Assembly (NCBI RefSeq): GCF_001577265.1
Contig: NZ_CP014517.1
Location: forward strand, 1-64,000
Length of the DNA stretch: 64,000 bases
Source: Variovorax sp. PAMC 28711
GTDB taxonomy: Bacteria; Pseudomonadota; Gammaproteobacteria; Burkholderiales; Burkholderiaceae_C
Reading direction: 5' to 3'
Shown here: positions 9,094 to 16,239 of the stretch, in pieces
Layout: each line of letters starts with the position of its first letter
Position numbering within the stretch: the first letter of the stretch is position 1
The notes under the pieces: model-generated
The model's input: the letters and a program-made list of their open reading frames with translations, nothing else
What the model was told of the DNA's origin: nothing
Database searches by the model: none
Position numbers and translations under genes: made by a program

Positions 9094-9917
9094 CACGCCA
9101 CCTTCTTCAGTTGCTGCGCATAGCCCTTGAGCACTTCGTCGCGCAACACGTTCCAGATCTGCGTGTGCAGTTCGACGAAGCGCGGATGCGTGCGCACTTC
9201 GGCCACGTCGCGCGGCCGCGCGAGGTCGATGTTGAACTCGCCGATCGGATGCGTCGCCGGGCCGGCCGACAGCACCACGACGCGGTCGCTCATCGCGATC
9301 GCTTCATCGAGGTCATGCGTGATGAAGAGCACTGCCTTCTTCTTGGCAGCCCACAGGTCGAGCACCTCGTTCTCCATGAGCTGGCGCGTCTGCACGTCGA
9401 GCGCGCTGAAGGGCTCGTCCATGAGGATGATGTCGGGGTCGAGCGCCAATGTTTGCGCCAGCGCCGCACGCTTGCGCATGCCACCCGACAGCTGGTGCGG
9501 GTAGCGGTCGCCGAAGCCCGAGAGTCCGACCCGCTTGAGCCACGCCTCGCCCTGCGCGCGCGCCTCCGCATCGGGCACGCCGCGGTACTGCAAGCCCACC
9601 ATCACGTTGTCGAGCGTGCTGCGCCACGGCATGAGCGCCTCGCTCTGGAACATGTAGCCGGCGCGGGCGTTGATGCCGACCAGCGGCTCGCCGAACACCT
9701 TGATTTGGCCCGACGACGGTTCGAGCAGCCCGGCGCCGACATTGAGCAGGGTCGACTTCCCGCAGCCCGTGGGGCCAACCACCGAAACGAACTCGCCGGC
9801 ACGAATGCGCAACGTGGTGTCGGCGACCGCGGTGTAGCGCTGGCCGGGATCGTCTTTGGAGCGGAAGGTGCAGCTGATGTCGAGGAGCTCGAGCGCGTAT
9901 TCGGAGGAATAAGACAT
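9093..9917 (-). CDS. ABC transporter ATP-binding protein (nitrate/sulfonate/taurine type)
   Basis: ATPase subunit energising the importer. It has Walker A GPTGCGKST, the ABC signature LSGGMRKRAALA, Walker B ILMDEPF and the switch His in ITHDLDEA, in the order expected for SsuB/TauB/NrtD proteins. The ATG at 9917 (MSYSSEYAL) is preferred: it follows an AGGAA-type ribosome site and begins with the family's usual N-terminus, whereas longer forms would run across the terminator at 9944-9968. The 274-residue length is normal. The transport operon is substrate-binding protein, ATPase, permease. Confidence 0.92.
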   Translation of the reverse strand: MSYSSEYALELLDISCTFRSKDDPGQRYTAVADTTLRIRAGEFVSVVGPTGCGKSTLLNVGAGLLEPSSGQIKVFGEPLVGINARAGYMFQSEALMPWRSTLDNVMVGLQYRGVPDAEARAQGEAWLKRVGLSGFGDRYPHQLSGGMRKRAALAQTLALDPDIILMDEPFSALDVQTRQLMENEVLDLWAAKKKAVLFITHDLDEAIAMSDRVVVLSAGPATHPIGEFNIDLARPRDVAEVRTHPRFVELHTQIWNVLRDEVLKGYAQQLKKVA

Positions 9918-9943
9918 GACGTGAATTGTGACGAGACCAAAAT

Positions 9944-9968
9944 GAAAAAACCCGGCCGGAGCCGGGTT
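9944..9968 (-). terminator. Rho-independent terminator after the substrate-binding protein gene
   Basis: Read leftward, a GC stem (AACCCGGC / GCCGGGTT, loop TCCG or similar) is followed by a run of six T. It sits between the substrate-binding protein gene and the ATPase gene. This suggests partial termination that lets the binding protein be made in excess over the membrane subunits. Confidence 0.75.
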
Positions 9969-9984
9969 GCAGTGCGCTCGAAAG

Positions 9985-11022
9985 TCAGGCTTTGAACCTG
10001 TCTTTCGCGCGCTTCGCAAACTCGTTGGTGTACAGCTTCGAGAGGTCGATCTTGTCGGCCTTCACGCTGGTGTCGAAGCTCGCGATGGCGTTCAGCGCGG
10101 TCTTCGGGCCTTCGGCAGGCACCAAACCGTCGGTCGCGATCGACTCGCGCACCTTGTCGAACGACGCGAGATACAGTGCGCGGTCGCCCAGCAGATAGGT
10201 TTCCGGCACGGTCTTGATGATGTCGCCCGGGCCCGCCGTCTGCAGCCACTTCAGACCATGCACGATCGCATTGGCCAGCGCCTGGCAGGTGTTGGGATTC
10301 TTCTGGATGAACTCTGCCGATGCGTAGAGGCAAGCGGCCGGCATCGCGCCGCCGAAGACCTCCTGCGTGCCCTTGAGCGTGCGCGTATCGCTGATGATCT
10401 TCACGTCGCCCTTCTGCTCGAGCATGGTCATCACCGGGTCGGTGTTGCTGATCGCATCGATCTGCCCCGAGCGCAGCGCGGTGAGCGCGCCGGCCGCCAC
10501 GCCGACCCCGATGTAGCTGACGTCGCTCGCCTTCAAACCGCCGCGCGACAGCACGAGGTTGGCGACCATGTTGGTCGACGAACCCGGTGCCGAGACGCCG
10601 ATCTTCTTGCCCTTGAGATCGGCGATCGTCTTGTAGGCCGGCATGTTTTTGGTCGACACGCCGACCGCGATCTGCGGTGCGCGGCCTTGCAGCACGAAGC
10701 ACTGGAACGCCTGGTTCTTGGCCTGCAGGTTGATGGTGTGCTCGAACGCGCCCGAGCACACATCGGCCGAGCCCCCGACCACGGCCTGAAGCGCGCGGGC
10801 GCCACCGGCGAAGTCGGAAATCTCGACGTCAAGGCCTTCGGCCTTGAAATAGCCAAGCTGCTCCGAGATGGTAAGCGGCAGGTAATAGAAAGCTGCCTTG
10901 CCGCCCACGGCAATCGACACCTTCGTTTTTTCGAGTTTGGCCTGCTGTGCATAGACGTGCGGCACTGCGATGGCAGCAGCTGCAAAGGCACCGGCAGAGG
11001 TAAAAGTACGACGATTGAGCAT
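9985..11022 (-). CDS. ABC transporter substrate-binding protein (NrtA/SsuA/TauA-like)
   Basis: Periplasmic ligand-binding protein, 345 residues, of the NMT1/THI5-like family. An N-terminal export signal (MLNRRTFTSAGAFAAAAIAVPHVYAQ, broken by an Ala-rich core and an AQ cleavage region) precedes the mature domain. Typical segments are YLPLTISEQLGYFKAEGLDVEI, GGARALQAVVGGSADVC and DLKGKKIGVSAPGSSTNMV. It is first in the operon and is separated from the ATPase gene by a terminator. Homologues bind sulfonates, nitrate, bicarbonate or pyrimidine precursors; the ligand here cannot be assigned. Confidence 0.9.
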   Translation of the reverse strand: MLNRRTFTSAGAFAAAAIAVPHVYAQQAKLEKTKVSIAVGGKAAFYYLPLTISEQLGYFKAEGLDVEISDFAGGARALQAVVGGSADVCSGAFEHTINLQAKNQAFQCFVLQGRAPQIAVGVSTKNMPAYKTIADLKGKKIGVSAPGSSTNMVANLVLSRGGLKASDVSYIGVGVAAGALTALRSGQIDAISNTDPVMTMLEQKGDVKIISDTRTLKGTQEVFGGAMPAACLYASAEFIQKNPNTCQALANAIVHGLKWLQTAGPGDIIKTVPETYLLGDRALYLASFDKVRESIATDGLVPAEGPKTALNAIASFDTSVKADKIDLSKLYTNEFAKRAKDRFKA

Positions 11023-11102
11023 AGGACCGAAGCTTAGTTGCCCGAGCCGTCCCGCTCCATCGGGAACATCCCGCAGAGGGGTTTTCACGTAAGCACGAAG
11101 CG

Positions 11103-11495
11103 CTACCGACCGATGAAGAAGATCGCGATGTTGACCAGCATGCCGAGCGACCAGACCGCGCTGCGTGCCGACGAGAACCCGCGAATGTAGAGCGCGATGT
11201 ACACGAGCCGCAACACCACATAGGCTGCAGCGAACAGGTCGAGCCGTCCCTGCGCGGCGCCGAGCTGGTGCGCAATGACGACCGCGCCGATGAAGAGCGG
11301 CAGGCCCTCGAAGCTGTTGGCCTGTGCGCCGTTCGCCCGCGCGCGCCAGCCGCTCTGCCGTTGCCCCCACTCGCGCGGCTGCACGTTGTCGCGCGGACCG
11401 AACGCGCCGGCCTTGGCGATCCAGGCGCTGACAAAGGGAAGCAAGCCGGCGACGATGACGCACCAGTAAGCCAGCGTGAGATGGGTGAAGTCCAT
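11103..11495 (-). CDS. MAPEG family membrane protein
   Basis: 130-residue membrane protein with four hydrophobic segments (about residues 5-25, 65-80, 85-102 and 112-128) and the MAPEG-type motif RANGAQANSFEGLPLF in the loop after the first helix. Family members are glutathione-dependent membrane enzymes of eicosanoid metabolism in eukaryotes. Bacterial members are mostly uncharacterised. It lies 20 bases downstream of recR on the same strand and may be cotranscribed with it. Confidence 0.82.
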   Translation of the reverse strand: MDFTHLTLAYWCVIVAGLLPFVSAWIAKAGAFGPRDNVQPREWGQRQSGWRARANGAQANSFEGLPLFIGAVVIAHQLGAAQGRLDLFAAAYVVLRLVYIALYIRGFSSARSAVWSLGMLVNIAIFFIGR

Positions 11496-11515
11496 GCGAT
11501 GCCTCTTTTGTTGTT

Positions 11516-12106
11516 CTATCGGCGGTCAACCAGCGCGTGCGCGATCGTGCCGAGGTCGACGTATTCCAGTTCGCTGCCGGCCGGCACGCCGCGCGCGAGC
11601 CGCGTCACCGTGAGGCCGCGTTGCTTGAGTGCCTCGCCGATCACGTGCGCCGTCGCCTCGCCTTCGGCCGTGAAGTTGGTGGCGAGGATCACTTCGCTCA
11701 CCGTGCCGTCGAGTGCGCGGTCGAACAGCTTTTGCAGGCCGATGTCGTTCGGGCCGATGCCGTCGAGCGGGCTGAGCTTGCCCATGAGCACGAAGTAGTA
11801 GCCGCGGAATGCACCGGTGCGCTCGAGCGCCGCCTGGTCGGCCGGCGTTTCGACCACGCACAGCTTGGTGGCGTCCCGCCGCGCGTCGAGGCACACGCTG
11901 CAGATCGCCGCTTCGGTGAAGGTATTGCAGCGGTCGCAATGGCGCACCTGCGTGGCCGCCTGCTGCAGGGCACGCGCGAGCAACTGCGTGCCGTCGCGGT
12001 CGTGCTGCAGCAGATGGAAGGCCATGCGCGATGCCGACTTGACGCCAACGCCCGGCAACCGGCGCAGCGCGTCGACCAGTGCGTCGAGCGAACTCGAATC
12101 AGCCAT
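11516..12106 (-). CDS. recR: Recombination mediator RecR
   Basis: Acts with RecF/RecO to load RecA at single-strand gaps. The 196-residue protein has the N-terminal helix-hairpin-helix ([20 protein letters not shown]), the C4 zinc finger at Cys57, Cys60, Cys69 and Cys72, and a Toprim domain with [36 protein letters not shown]. Length and order are normal. It is third in the conserved dnaX-ybaB-recR operon, 15 bases after ybaB. Confidence 0.97.
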   Translation of the reverse strand: MADSSSLDALVDALRRLPGVGVKSASRMAFHLLQHDRDGTQLLARALQQAATQVRHCDRCNTFTEAAICSVCLDARRDATKLCVVETPADQAALERTGAFRGYYFVLMGKLSPLDGIGPNDIGLQKLFDRALDGTVSEVILATNFTAEGEATAHVIGEALKQRGLTVTRLARGVPAGSELEYVDLGTIAHALVDRR

Positions 12107-12121
12107 TCAGCGCGGTCGGCC

Positions 12122-12454
12122 TCAGAACGGCATCTTCATGCCGGGCGGCAGGCCGGGCATGCCGGCCGTCAGCTTGCCCATCTTGGCTTCGCTCGTCTCT
12201 TCGGCCTTGCGCACGGCGGCGTTGAAGGCGGCGGCCACGAGGTCTTCGAGCATGTCCTTGTCGTCGGCCAGAAGGCTGGGGTCGATCGTGATGCGCTTGA
12301 CGTCGTGTTTGCAGGTCATGACGACCTTGACCAGCCCGGCGCCCGACTCGCCTTCGACCTCGATGTGCGCGAGTTCGTCCTGTGCCTTCTTGAGGTTGTC
12401 CTGCATGGCCTGCGCCTGCTTCATGAGGCCGGCGAGTTGTCCTTTGTTGAACAT
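12122..12454 (-). CDS. YbaB/EbfC family nucleoid-associated protein
   Basis: 110-residue DNA-binding protein with the family's N-terminal segment ([24 protein letters not shown]) and the central [26 protein letters not shown] strand region. EbfC/YbaB dimers bind DNA as a tweezer-like structure. Position between dnaX and recR is the classic arrangement across bacteria. The C-terminal [13 protein letters not shown] tail is typical of betaproteobacterial members. Confidence 0.95.
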   Translation of the reverse strand: MFNKGQLAGLMKQAQAMQDNLKKAQDELAHIEVEGESGAGLVKVVMTCKHDVKRITIDPSLLADDKDMLEDLVAAAFNAAVRKAEETSEAKMGKLTAGMPGLPPGMKMPF

Positions 12455-12494
12455 GTCTTGATCCTGGTTTGCGATGAAAAGAATGGGTCGGATG

Positions 12495-14306
12495 TTATGC
12501 GGGGCGAAGCGTTCCCGGCACGATCTTCGCGTCGAAGTCGCGCATCAGCGCCTGCACTTCGGGATCGTTGCGGATGGCGTCTTCGGCGGCGTTCTGGCGG
12601 ATCTCGGCGGCGAGCTTGTTGCGGCGCGCCGGGCTGTCGAGCACCACGCCGATCTCGATCGCGAGGGTCACGCCGTGGCCCAGTGCGGCCAATGCGGCCT
12701 GCACCTTTTCGCGGCTCGACACCTGGTTGAGCGATTCGCGCTCGACGCGCAGCACCCACTGGTCGACGTCGCGGGCGATGAGCTGCGACTGCAGCGCCAG
12801 CTCGCGCGCCAGTGCGGTGATGGCTTCGGCCACCACCATCTGGGTGACGGTCGCGTGCCAGAAGTCGCCCTCCTCGCTCGGTTCGATGGCCGCCGAAGGC
12901 GCGCTGGCCTCGGCGGCGCGCGGCGTGTCGCGCGCACTCGGCGGCGGCTGCACACGCATCGGGATCGCGACGACTTTGGTGGCATCCCGGGGCCCATCCG
13001 CGGGCGCTCCGGCGCTTTTTTCCTGCCTCTGTCGCGAAGGTGCATCGACGACGGCCAGTCGCTGCCCGGGCGGCGCACTTCGCGAAGGCAAGGGCTCGGA
13101 CGCGGGCGGTGACTCCGGCGTTTTCGGTACCTGCAGCGTCGCAGGTGGCGGCGCGACCGGCGCCTCAGCGTGAATCAGAGTTTTTTTTTCCGCGGAGCCG
13201 CTCGGCTTGAAGGCGAGCAGCCGCAGCAGCACCATCGTGAGCGCGGCGTATTCATCCGGGGCCAGCCCGAGTTCACCGCGGCCGTGCAGGCACAGGCTGT
13301 AGAGCAACTGCGTCTCGTCCATCGGCATCAGGGCCGCGAGGCGCGCGGTATCGGCCGCGTCAGGATCGGAGGCTTCATTCGGTGGCGCACGCGACGGCAC
13401 CGCCTGCAGCACCGCCATGGCCTGCAGCACGGCGGTCATTTCTTCCAGCGTCGACGCAGCGGACATGCCGTCGCGTCGCAACGCTTCCGACGTGTCGACC
13501 ACGGTCTTGCCGTCGCCCTGGGCCAATGCTTCGATCAGCTTGAACACGTGACCGCGATCGACGCTGCCGAGCATCTGGCGCACGCCGGCCTCGACCAGGT
13601 TGCCGTTGCCGAAAGCGATGGCCTGGTCGGTCAGCGACAACGCATCGCGCATCGAACCGCGCGCCGCGCGCGCCAGCAACCGCAAGGCCTGCGACTCGGC
13701 CGGCACTTGCTCGGTCTGCAGCACGCCGGTCAGGTGTTCGAGGATGGTTTCGGGCGCCATCGGGCGCAGATTGAACTGGAGGCAGCGCGACAGCACGGTG
13801 ACCGGCACCTTCTGCGGATCGGTGGTCGCCAGCACGAACTTGAGGTATTCGGGCGGCTCTTCGAGCGTCTTGAGCATCGCGTTGAACGCAGTGTTGGTCA
13901 GCATGTGCACTTCGTCGATCATGAAGACCTTGAAGCGCCCCTGCACCGGCTTGTAGACCGCCTGCTCCAGCAAGGACTGAACTTCGTCGACGCCGCGGTT
14001 CGACGCTGCGTCGAGCTCGGTGTAATCGACGAAACGGCCCGCGTCGATCGCCTTGCAGGCATCGCACACGCCGCACGGCGTCGCGGTGATGCCGCCCTGC
14101 CCGTCCGGGCCCTGGCAATTAAGCGACTTCGCAAGAATCCGCGACACCGTCGTCTTGCCCACGCCGCGCGTGCCGGTGAACAGATAGGCGTGATGCAGAC
14201 GCTGGCTGGTCAACGCGTTCTCGAGCGCCTGCACCACATGCTCCTGGCCCACCATTTCACTGAAGGTCTTCGGGCGGAATTTGCGGGCGAGCACGAGATA
14301 GGACAT
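12495..14306 (-). CDS. dnaX: DNA polymerase III subunits gamma/tau
   Basis: Clamp-loader ATPase and replisome organiser. The 603-residue tau form starts at the ATG at 14306 ([15 protein letters not shown]). It has Walker A GTRGVGKT at residues 45-52, a zinc-binding Cys set ([10 protein letters not shown], residues about 63-82), the DEVH box, the SRC sensor and the domain III helices. A Pro/Ala-rich linker and a tau-specific C-terminus follow. At residues 373-376 the sequence GAA AAA AAA ACT contains nine consecutive A, directly after domain III. Both shifted frames hit a stop within a few codons, so slippage there would yield a gamma-like form of about 375-380 residues. Confidence 0.97.
   Translation of the reverse strand: MSYLVLARKFRPKTFSEMVGQEHVVQALENALTSQRLHHAYLFTGTRGVGKTTVSRILAKSLNCQGPDGQGGITATPCGVCDACKAIDAGRFVDYTELDAASNRGVDEVQSLLEQAVYKPVQGRFKVFMIDEVHMLTNTAFNAMLKTLEEPPEYLKFVLATTDPQKVPVTVLSRCLQFNLRPMAPETILEHLTGVLQTEQVPAESQALRLLARAARGSMRDALSLTDQAIAFGNGNLVEAGVRQMLGSVDRGHVFKLIEALAQGDGKTVVDTSEALRRDGMSAASTLEEMTAVLQAMAVLQAVPSRAPPNEASDPDAADTARLAALMPMDETQLLYSLCLHGRGELGLAPDEYAALTMVLLRLLAFKPSGSAEKKTLIHAEAPVAPPPATLQVPKTPESPPASEPLPSRSAPPGQRLAVVDAPSRQRQEKSAGAPADGPRDATKVVAIPMRVQPPPSARDTPRAAEASAPSAAIEPSEEGDFWHATVTQMVVAEAITALARELALQSQLIARDVDQWVLRVERESLNQVSSREKVQAALAALGHGVTLAIEIGVVLDSPARRNKLAAEIRQNAAEDAIRNDPEVQALMRDFDAKIVPGTLRPA
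13181..13189 (-). promoter_or_regulatory. Nine-A slippery run in dnaX (predicted gamma/tau switch)
   Basis: On the coding strand there are nine A between GCGG and CTCTGA. Reading one base back gives AAC TCT GAT TCA CGC TGA; reading one base forward gives CTC TGA. Either slip ends translation almost at once, just after domain III. Thermus thermophilus dnaX uses a nine-A run and transcriptional slippage to make gamma; E. coli uses ribosomal -1 shifting at AAAAAAG. Confidence 0.6.
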
Positions 14307-14380
14307 TGCGCCCATTCTAAAAGCCAGCATGGCGACCCATGGCAATCGGGCCGATGCGATTCAGCGCTTTCCGCGTGGGG

Positions 14381-14386
14381 TAAAAT
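14381..14386 (+). promoter_or_regulatory. -10 element of the ffs promoter
   Basis: TAAAAT lies five bases before the first base of the SRP RNA stem, the expected spacing for a -10 box. No clear -35 hexamer is seen about 17 bases upstream. Confidence 0.6.
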
Positions 14387-14390
14387 TCAG

Positions 14391-14490
14391 GTTGACGGGC
14401 CTCCCCGCATGGTGAAGCGGCCAACCGGGTCAGGTGGGGAACCAAGCAGCCCTAACTGCGTAGTCAGTGCCGGGGGTAAGGCTCGTCAAC
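14391..14490 (+). ncRNA. ffs: Signal recognition particle 4.5S RNA
   Basis: About 100-nt hairpin RNA that binds Ffh to target membrane proteins cotranslationally. The 5' GTTGACG pairs with the 3' CGTCAAC. The conserved apical part is present: GGGTCAGGTGGGGAACCAAGCAGCCCTAA, broken here as GGGTCAGGT then GGGGAACCAAGCAGCCCT, followed by GTGCCGGG on the return strand, which forms the Ffh-binding symmetric loop. It is divergent from dnaX, a frequent arrangement in bacteria. The exact ends are set by the terminal pairing. Confidence 0.93.
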
Positions 14491-14504
14491 CTCACATCAG
14501 AATC

Positions 14505-14529
14505 CTCGAGTTCGTTTCGCGAACTCGAG
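14505..14529. repeat. Perfect 10-bp inverted repeat downstream of ffs
   Basis: CTCGAGTTCG and its exact complement CGAACTCGAG flank a five-base loop (TTTCG), 14 bases after the SRP RNA. No T-run follows, so it is not a standard terminator. It may be an RNA 3'-end processing or pausing hairpin, or a protein-binding palindrome. Confidence 0.6.
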
Positions 14530-14567
14530 CGCTGCCAGGGCAAAGCCCCGCCTCTCCTCTCGCAACC

Positions 14568-14657
14568 ATGAATTTCCTCGATGCGCTCAAGGCACTGTGG
14601 GACGCGCTGGTCGCCATCGCAAGGCTGATCGGGAAATTGCTCGACTTGTTGCCTTGA
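14568..14657 (+). CDS. Possible 29-residue amphipathic peptide
   Basis: Short open frame in the gap between ffs and the next gene, coding MNFLDALKALWDALVAIARL and then IGKLLDLLP. All charged residues (D5, K8, D12, R19, K23, D26) fall on one face of an alpha helix. The rest is Leu/Ala/Ile/Val/Trp, so it would be a net-neutral amphipathic or membrane-active helix. No clear ribosome-binding site precedes the ATG. It could be a chance frame; its chemistry is the only support. Confidence 0.3.
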   Translation: MNFLDALKALWDALVAIARLIGKLLDLLP

Positions 14658-14673
14658 TTCAGTCGAACGAGGG

Positions 14674-14967
14674 TCAATGCCTCTGGTCGGCAGACCGGCG
14701 AATGCCTTCGAGGCGTTCGCTCAACAATTCAGCGAGCAGCAACGTGTCGTGCTCCATGGTCGGCACCGAATACGTCCCGAGCTCGGTTCCTTCGTAGCTG
14801 AGATCGATGTCGCGAAAGGCCTGACCCACGGCCGTGGCGGCGTCGTGCAGGCACTCGGCGATCGAGCGCAGACCTTGGCGCGCATAGCACTCTTCGCCAG
14901 CGCCGAAGCGCACGCTGTAGTTGAAATAGCGGTCTTCGACCTTCGTGATGTCCACGTTCGGATTCAT
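14674..14967 (-). CDS. Conserved hypothetical protein, 97 residues
   Basis: Small soluble acidic protein (begins MNPNVDITKVEDRYFNYSV) without membrane segment, signal or recognised motif. Alternating helices (CLHDAATAVGQAFRDIDLSY, LLLAELLSERLEGIRR) suggest a compact fold. It lies just downstream of the flavoprotein gene on the same strand with a short gap and may be cotranscribed. No function is assigned. Confidence 0.6.
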   Translation of the reverse strand: MNPNVDITKVEDRYFNYSVRFGAGEECYARQGLRSIAECLHDAATAVGQAFRDIDLSYEGTELGTYSVPTMEHDTLLLAELLSERLEGIRRSADQRH

Positions 14968-14985
14968 CGGCAGTCCCCCTGATAT

Positions 14986-16239
14986 CTACGCGCATTGTCC
15001 TCTGTCGATTCGCGCAAGTACACCGCGCGCCGCCGCTGCGCCGCTCGCCATGGACGCCGTGAGCAGATAGCCGCCCGTCGGCGCTTCCCAGTCCAGCATT
15101 TCGCCCGCGCAGAAAACGAGCGCGTCCGAACCGATCCCCAGGCGCGCATCCAGCGCGTCGAAGCGCACACCGCCCGCGGTGCTGATCGCTTCGTCGATCG
15201 GTCGGGCAGCCTTGAGGCGCAACGGCACCGCCTTGAGGGTGGCTGCGAGCTGCTCGGGCACCTGCATGGCTTCGCGCGTGAGCACTTCGTGCAGCACGCC
15301 AGCCTTGATTCCTTCGATGCCCAGGCGGCTCTTCAGGTGGCTGCTGAGCGAACGCGCACCGCGCGGATGGCGCACGGCGGCAAGCACCTGCTCGGCACTG
15401 CGATCGGGCAGCAAATCGAGCGTGAGCGTCGCGCTGCCGTGCGCCGCGATTTCGTCGCGAAGCAGTGCCGACGCTGCGTAGACCAGACTGCCTTCGATCC
15501 CGGTCGCGGTCGCCACGAACTCGCCCTTGCGCGCGAAATGGCGCCCTTGCGAATCGGTGAAGGCGACCGCGACGGATTTGAAAGGCTGGCCGGCGAAGCG
15601 ACTCGAAAAATGTTCTGTCCAGTCCATGTCGAAACCGCAGTTCGCGGGCAGCAGGGGTGCGACGTCGACGCCAGCCGCCTGCAGCCACGGAACCCAGGCC
15701 CCATCGGAGCCGAGCCGCGACCAGCTCGCGCCGCCGAGCGCCAGCACGACCGCGTCGGCCTGCACGGCGTGCTCGCCGTCAGGCGTCGAAAAGCGCAGGC
15801 TGCCCGAGGCCTTTTCGACGTCCTGCCAACCGAGCCAGCGATGCCGCATGTGAAACCGAACGCCGGCCACGCGCAGACGGTGCAGCCAGGCGCGCAACAG
15901 GGGCGCTGCTTTCATGTCCTTCGGAAACACGCGGCCCGAGGTGCCAACGAAGGTCTCGACGCCCAACCCGTGCGCCCACGCGCGCACCTGCTCGGGGCCG
16001 CACTGCGCGAGCACCGGTTCCAGCGCGGCCTGCCGGCTTCCAAAACGGCTGACGAAGATCTCGTACGGCTCGGAATGCGTGAGGTTCAGGCCGCCCTTGC
16101 CGGCGAGCAGGAACTTGCGGCCCACCGAGGGCATCGCGTCGTAGAGATGCACGTCGGCGCCGGCCGCGCTCAACACTTCGGCGGCCATCAGTCCGGCGGG
16201 TCCGCCGCCGATCACGGCAACGGTTTTCTTGTCAGTCAT
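14986..16239 (-). CDS. NAD(P)/FAD-dependent oxidoreductase, HI0933/YhiN family
   Basis: 417-residue flavoprotein. The N-terminal FAD-binding Rossmann motif is VAVIGGGPAGLMAAEVLSAAG, and the family signature SVGRKFLLAGKGGLNLTHS is at about residues 39-57. A second dinucleotide segment, ALGGASWSRLGSDG, lies near residue 175, and the C-terminal TAGGVRFDALDARLG and GEMLDWEAPTGGYLL complete the FAD site. The family (BaiN-like) has no settled physiological role; some members are linked to bile-acid or other reductions. Its start overlaps the 3' end of the AddA-type gene, so it is downstream in that operon. Confidence 0.88.
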   Translation of the reverse strand: MTDKKTVAVIGGGPAGLMAAEVLSAAGADVHLYDAMPSVGRKFLLAGKGGLNLTHSEPYEIFVSRFGSRQAALEPVLAQCGPEQVRAWAHGLGVETFVGTSGRVFPKDMKAAPLLRAWLHRLRVAGVRFHMRHRWLGWQDVEKASGSLRFSTPDGEHAVQADAVVLALGGASWSRLGSDGAWVPWLQAAGVDVAPLLPANCGFDMDWTEHFSSRFAGQPFKSVAVAFTDSQGRHFARKGEFVATATGIEGSLVYAASALLRDEIAAHGSATLTLDLLPDRSAEQVLAAVRHPRGARSLSSHLKSRLGIEGIKAGVLHEVLTREAMQVPEQLAATLKAVPLRLKAARPIDEAISTAGGVRFDALDARLGIGSDALVFCAGEMLDWEAPTGGYLLTASMASGAAAARGVLARIDRGQCA

